NCBI GenBank assembly: GCA_021201315.1
Contig: JAJQFG010000133.1
Location: forward strand, 1-35,616
DNA length: 35,616 nt
Direction: 5' to 3'
Origin: Erysipelotrichaceae bacterium
GTDB taxonomy: Bacteria > Bacillota_I > Bacilli_A > Erysipelotrichales > Coprobacillaceae
Both the position numbers and the translations under genes were made by a program. Below are positions 31,386-35,616 of this stretch, one piece after another; within the stretch, counting starts at the first letter, position 1, and the number at the start of each line of letters is the position of its first letter. The notes beneath the pieces were generated by a model, which was not told the DNA's origin, did not search any database, and saw only the letters and a program-made list of their open reading frames with translations.

Positions 31386-32258
31386 ATGAAGGGGATTGTT
31401 AATTTAAGTGATTTAAGTTTAGAAGAGATTAATGATATACTTGATGAAGCCATTGCTTTTAAAAATGGTAAAGAAGTGAATTATCATTATCAGAAAGTTA
31501 TTGCGAATCTATTTTTTGAACCATCTACAAGAACACATTATAGTTTTGATATGGCTGAAGGTAATTTAGGATGTCGTATTCAAAATTTTGAAGCAATTAA
31601 TTCTAGTCTAAAAAAAGGTGAAACACTTTATGATACTTGTAAATTATTTGAAAGTATAGGTTGTGATTGTTTGGTTATTAGACATACCGATGATGATTAT
31701 TATAAACAATTAACAGGATTAAATATACCAATTATTAATGCAGGTGATGGTAAAGGTAATCATCCTTCTCAATCATTATTAGATTTAATGACCATTAAAG
31801 AAGAATTTGGCCATTTTGAAGGCTTAAAATGTGTGATTGTAGGAGATATTCTTCATTCTAGAGTAGCTCATTCCAATTATAATGTTATGCAAAGACTTGG
31901 CATGGAGGTTTATACTGCAGGTCCTTTAGAATATAAGCAGGAAGGTTATAACTTTGTTGATTTTGATGAAGTGATTGAAGATATGGATATTGTGATGTTG
32001 CTTAGAATTCAACATGAAAGACATGCAGGTGATGAGAAGTTTTCAAAAGAAAACTATCATCGTATCTATGGTTTATCCCATGAAAGATATGAAAGAATGA
32101 AAGATAGTGCGATTATTATGCATCCTGCTCCAGTTAACAGGGATGTAGAAATTAGTGATGATCTTGTAGAAAGTGAAAAGAGTCGTATATTTACCCAAAT
32201 GCATAATGGTGTATTTGTTAGAATGGCGATGATACATAAGGTGTTAGAAGATGAATAA
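31386..32258 (+). CDS. pyrB: Aspartate carbamoyltransferase catalytic subunit
   Basis: 290 residues, first gene of the pyrimidine cluster. It condenses carbamoyl phosphate and aspartate. FFEPSTRTHYSF (43-54) is the carbamoyl-phosphate loop; GDGKGNHPSQSLLDL and HPAPVNRDVEI are further substrate motifs. AGGAAGGAG precedes the ATG. No pyrI regulatory subunit is adjacent. The 52 bp between coaD and pyrB are too short to hold a PyrR-type attenuator. Confidence 0.97.
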   Translation: MKGIVNLSDLSLEEINDILDEAIAFKNGKEVNYHYQKVIANLFFEPSTRTHYSFDMAEGNLGCRIQNFEAINSSLKKGETLYDTCKLFESIGCDCLVIRHTDDDYYKQLTGLNIPIINAGDGKGNHPSQSLLDLMTIKEEFGHFEGLKCVIVGDILHSRVAHSNYNVMQRLGMEVYTAGPLEYKQEGYNFVDFDEVIEDMDIVMLLRIQHERHAGDEKFSKENYHRIYGLSHERYERMKDSAIIMHPAPVNRDVEISDDLVESEKSRIFTQMHNGVFVRMAMIHKVLEDE

Positions 32259-33523
32259 TTATTTATTAAAGAATGCCCATCTATATCGAAATAATCAATT
32301 TGAAGATGTTGATATATTAATAGAAGAAGGCATCATTTCAAAAATTGATACAAATATTCATAGTCAATATCCAACCTATGATTTAAAAGGAAAACTTGTT
32401 TGTCATAACTTTATCGATATGCATGTGCATCTAAGAGAACCAGGCTATGAATATAAAGAAACCATTGATACAGGTACACTTTCAGCATTGTATGGTGGTT
32501 ATGGAACCATTTGTGCTATGGCTAATACTAATCCATGTATGGATAATGTAGAAACGATTCAAGACTTTACAAAACGTGTTAAAAAAGATGGCCATGTTAA
32601 TGTTTATACATATAGCGCGATTACTAAAGATCTTAAAGGTCAACAATTAGTTGATATGGAAAATAATTTAAAAGAAGATATTGTTATTGGCTTTTCTGAT
32701 GATGGTAAAGGTGTCCAAAGTGATACGATGATGGCTAGTGCTATGCAAAAAGTAGCAGAGTTAGATAGTATCATTTGTGCTCATTGTGAGGATGAAAGTG
32801 AATTACATGGAGGATGCATTCATGAAGGTCATTATGCTAAGGAACATGGTTTAATTGGGATTAACAGTGATTCAGAATTCAAGCAAGTGGATAGGGATAT
32901 TCAATTAGTGAGAAAATATCATAATCGTTATCATGTATGCCATATTTCTACCAAAGAAACTGTTGATTTAATCAAACAAGCCCAAAGTGAAGGCTTACGT
33001 GTATCTGGTGAAGCTACACCACATCATTTGATTTTAACTGAAGACAATATCAAAGATTGTCATCCTAACTATAAAATGAATCCACCAGTACGCTCTAAGG
33101 AAGACCATCAAGCCATTATCAATGGCTTAAATAATGGCGCTATCTCTGTTATATCAACTGATCATGCTCCTCATTCAAGAGAAGAAAAGATGCAACACAT
33201 CTCCAAAGCACCTTTTGGAATTATTGGCATCCAACATGCATTTCCTTTATTATATACATATTTAGTCAAAAAGAACCTTGTATCTTTACAAACCATCTTA
33301 AACGCTATGACCATAGGTCCAGCTAAAGTACTAGGTATTGATGCATTAATAGAAACTAATCGACAAGCTAATTTATGTATTTTTGACTTAGATCAATCAT
33401 TTACCATCAAAGAAGAAGATATTAAATCTAAAGCATGCAACACACCATTCTTAGGAGTAACATGTTATGGAAAAATATATGGTAATATATTAAATGGAAA
33501 ACTATATTTAATGGAGGATCATC

Positions 33524-33531
<8 letters not shown>
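32251..33531 (+). CDS. pyrC: Dihydroorotase
   Basis: 426 residues, class I (amidohydrolase, Gram-positive PyrC type). It cyclises carbamoyl aspartate to dihydroorotate. FIDMHVHLREPG gives metal ligands His58 and His60; later motifs are CHISTKET, GEATPHHL, NPPVRS and STDHAPHSREEK with the catalytic Asp. The ATG overlaps pyrB by 8 bp, and the 3' end overlaps pyrK by 8 bp, implying coupled translation. Confidence 0.96.
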
Positions 33532-35189
<1,658 letters not shown>

Positions 35190-35204
35190 TATAATGTTTA
35201 AATA

Positions 35205-35233
35205 CGCCCTATTTAGGTATACTAAATAGGGTG
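35205..35233 (+). promoter_or_regulatory. Palindrome/hairpin overlapping the ribosome binding site of the EamA gene
   Basis: CCCTATTTAG (35207-35216) and CTAAATAGGG (35222-35231) form a perfect 10-bp stem with loop GTATA, extendable by G-T and C-G pairs. No T-run follows, so a normal terminator is unlikely. The 3' arm contains the AGGGTGA ribosome binding site of the next gene, and TATACT (35218-35223) could be a -10. It may act as an operator or as a translation-blocking hairpin. Confidence 0.55.
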
Positions 35234-35238
35234 ATTTC

Positions 35239-35616
35239 ATGAAATTATATTGGCGTATATTTTTAGCATCATTATTTTGGGGTAGTAATATCATTGTGAT
35301 GAAAATCGTTCTTCAAGATATTTCATATATGATGCTTGCATTAATCCGTGTTTTTTTATCGTTAGTATGTTTAGGAATTTATATGTTATATAAACATATA
35401 AGTTTTTACTATGTATATCATATGAAAGCTTTAATCATAGGATTATTAGGTATTTATTTAAATTTTGTGTTTACTTTTATGGGGATGCAGCATGTTAGTG
35501 GTCAAGGTAATGCTTTTATGAATGCTTTAGCACCATTGGTTACATTTGTTTTTTCGCTTATTTTTTTATGCTAGACCATCTGATTCACTTGACGCATAAT
35601 GATCATATTTATATTT
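35239..35616 (+). CDS. EamA/DMT-family transporter, partial, with apparent frameshift
   Basis: The N-terminal half of a drug/metabolite transporter-type permease: four hydrophobic helices beginning LYWRIFLASLFWGSNIIVMKIVL, then FTFMGMQHVSGQGNAFMNALAPLVTFVFSLIF, matching the end of the first EamA repeat (about 280-300 residues for the whole protein). The frame stops at TAG 35572-35574 directly after a T7 run (35561-35567). Adding one T keeps the frame open to the end of the window. Either the gene is broken or the tract length is variable or misread. Substrate unknown. Confidence 0.7.

Overview
The window is AT-rich (roughly 30% G+C by eye) chromosomal DNA of a low-GC Gram-positive bacterium. 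Strong AGGAGG-type ribosome binding sites, TTG starts, many hairpin-plus-T-run terminators, a Bacillus-like ftsW/ylbD-ylbE-ylbF-rsmD-coaD order and CotJ spore-coat genes point to a spore-forming Firmicute. Protein character and codon use fit a gut Erysipelotrichia (Coprobacillaceae-like) best. The phylum is well supported; the class is inference.

Layout. 1-6.1 kb: monocistronic genes with their own terminators, namely an AAA-ATPase-like/PD-(D/E)XK protein, a DEAD-box RNA helicase with a DbpA-type RNA-binding tail, and pyruvate phosphate dikinase. 6.1-6.7 kb: a YefM-YoeB toxin-antitoxin operon with a palindromic operator inside its promoter. 6.8-9.7 kb: an RraA-like protein, a degenerate DprA-like protein, a rhomboid protease and a four-helix membrane protein. 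9.7-10.2 kb: a 509-bp non-coding region with two copies of a perfect 26-30 bp palindrome and a structured leader.

10.2-22.4 kb: a surface-polysaccharide operon holding a phosphoglycosyl transferase, LicD, an O-acyltransferase, a Stealth-type sugar-phosphate transferase, a Wzy polymerase (split by a frameshift), a polysaccharide pyruvyl transferase, a Wzx flippase, two FrhB-like iron-sulfur flavoproteins (the second frameshifted), a free-standing 2[4Fe-4S] ferredoxin, a TarI/IspD-type cytidylyltransferase and an SDR sugar/polyol enzyme. glmM (22.4-23.8 kb) follows directly. No ordinary GT-A or GT-B glycosyltransferase is visible. Every chain-building enzyme transfers a phosphorylated unit, so a phosphodiester-linked, teichoic-acid-like polymer is a reasonable prediction.

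23.8-27.8 kb: a small membrane protein, a tyrosine recombinase-like protein with a degraded active site, cotJ spore-coat genes on the minus strand (a CotJA-CotJB fusion, and cotJC split by a frameshift), a flavodoxin-like protein, peptide deformylase (minus) and a 57-residue Gly/Tyr/Cys-rich YjcZ-like protein (minus). 27.9-31.3 kb: a UPF0223 protein, the SEDS protein FtsW, YlbD, YlbE, YlbF, RsmD and CoaD, tightly packed. 31.4-35.2 kb: pyrB-pyrC-pyrK-pyrD of de novo pyrimidine synthesis with 8-bp gene overlaps. 35.2 kb to the end: a partial EamA-type transporter.

The most notable patterns are: (i) four genes (wzy, the second frhB-like gene, cotJC, eamA) each interrupted at an A/T homopolymer of 6-7 bases, where one base would restore the frame; (ii) the glycosyltransferase-free, phosphotransferase-rich polysaccharide locus with a split iron-sulfur module; (iii) the twin perfect palindromes and nested hairpins upstream of that locus.
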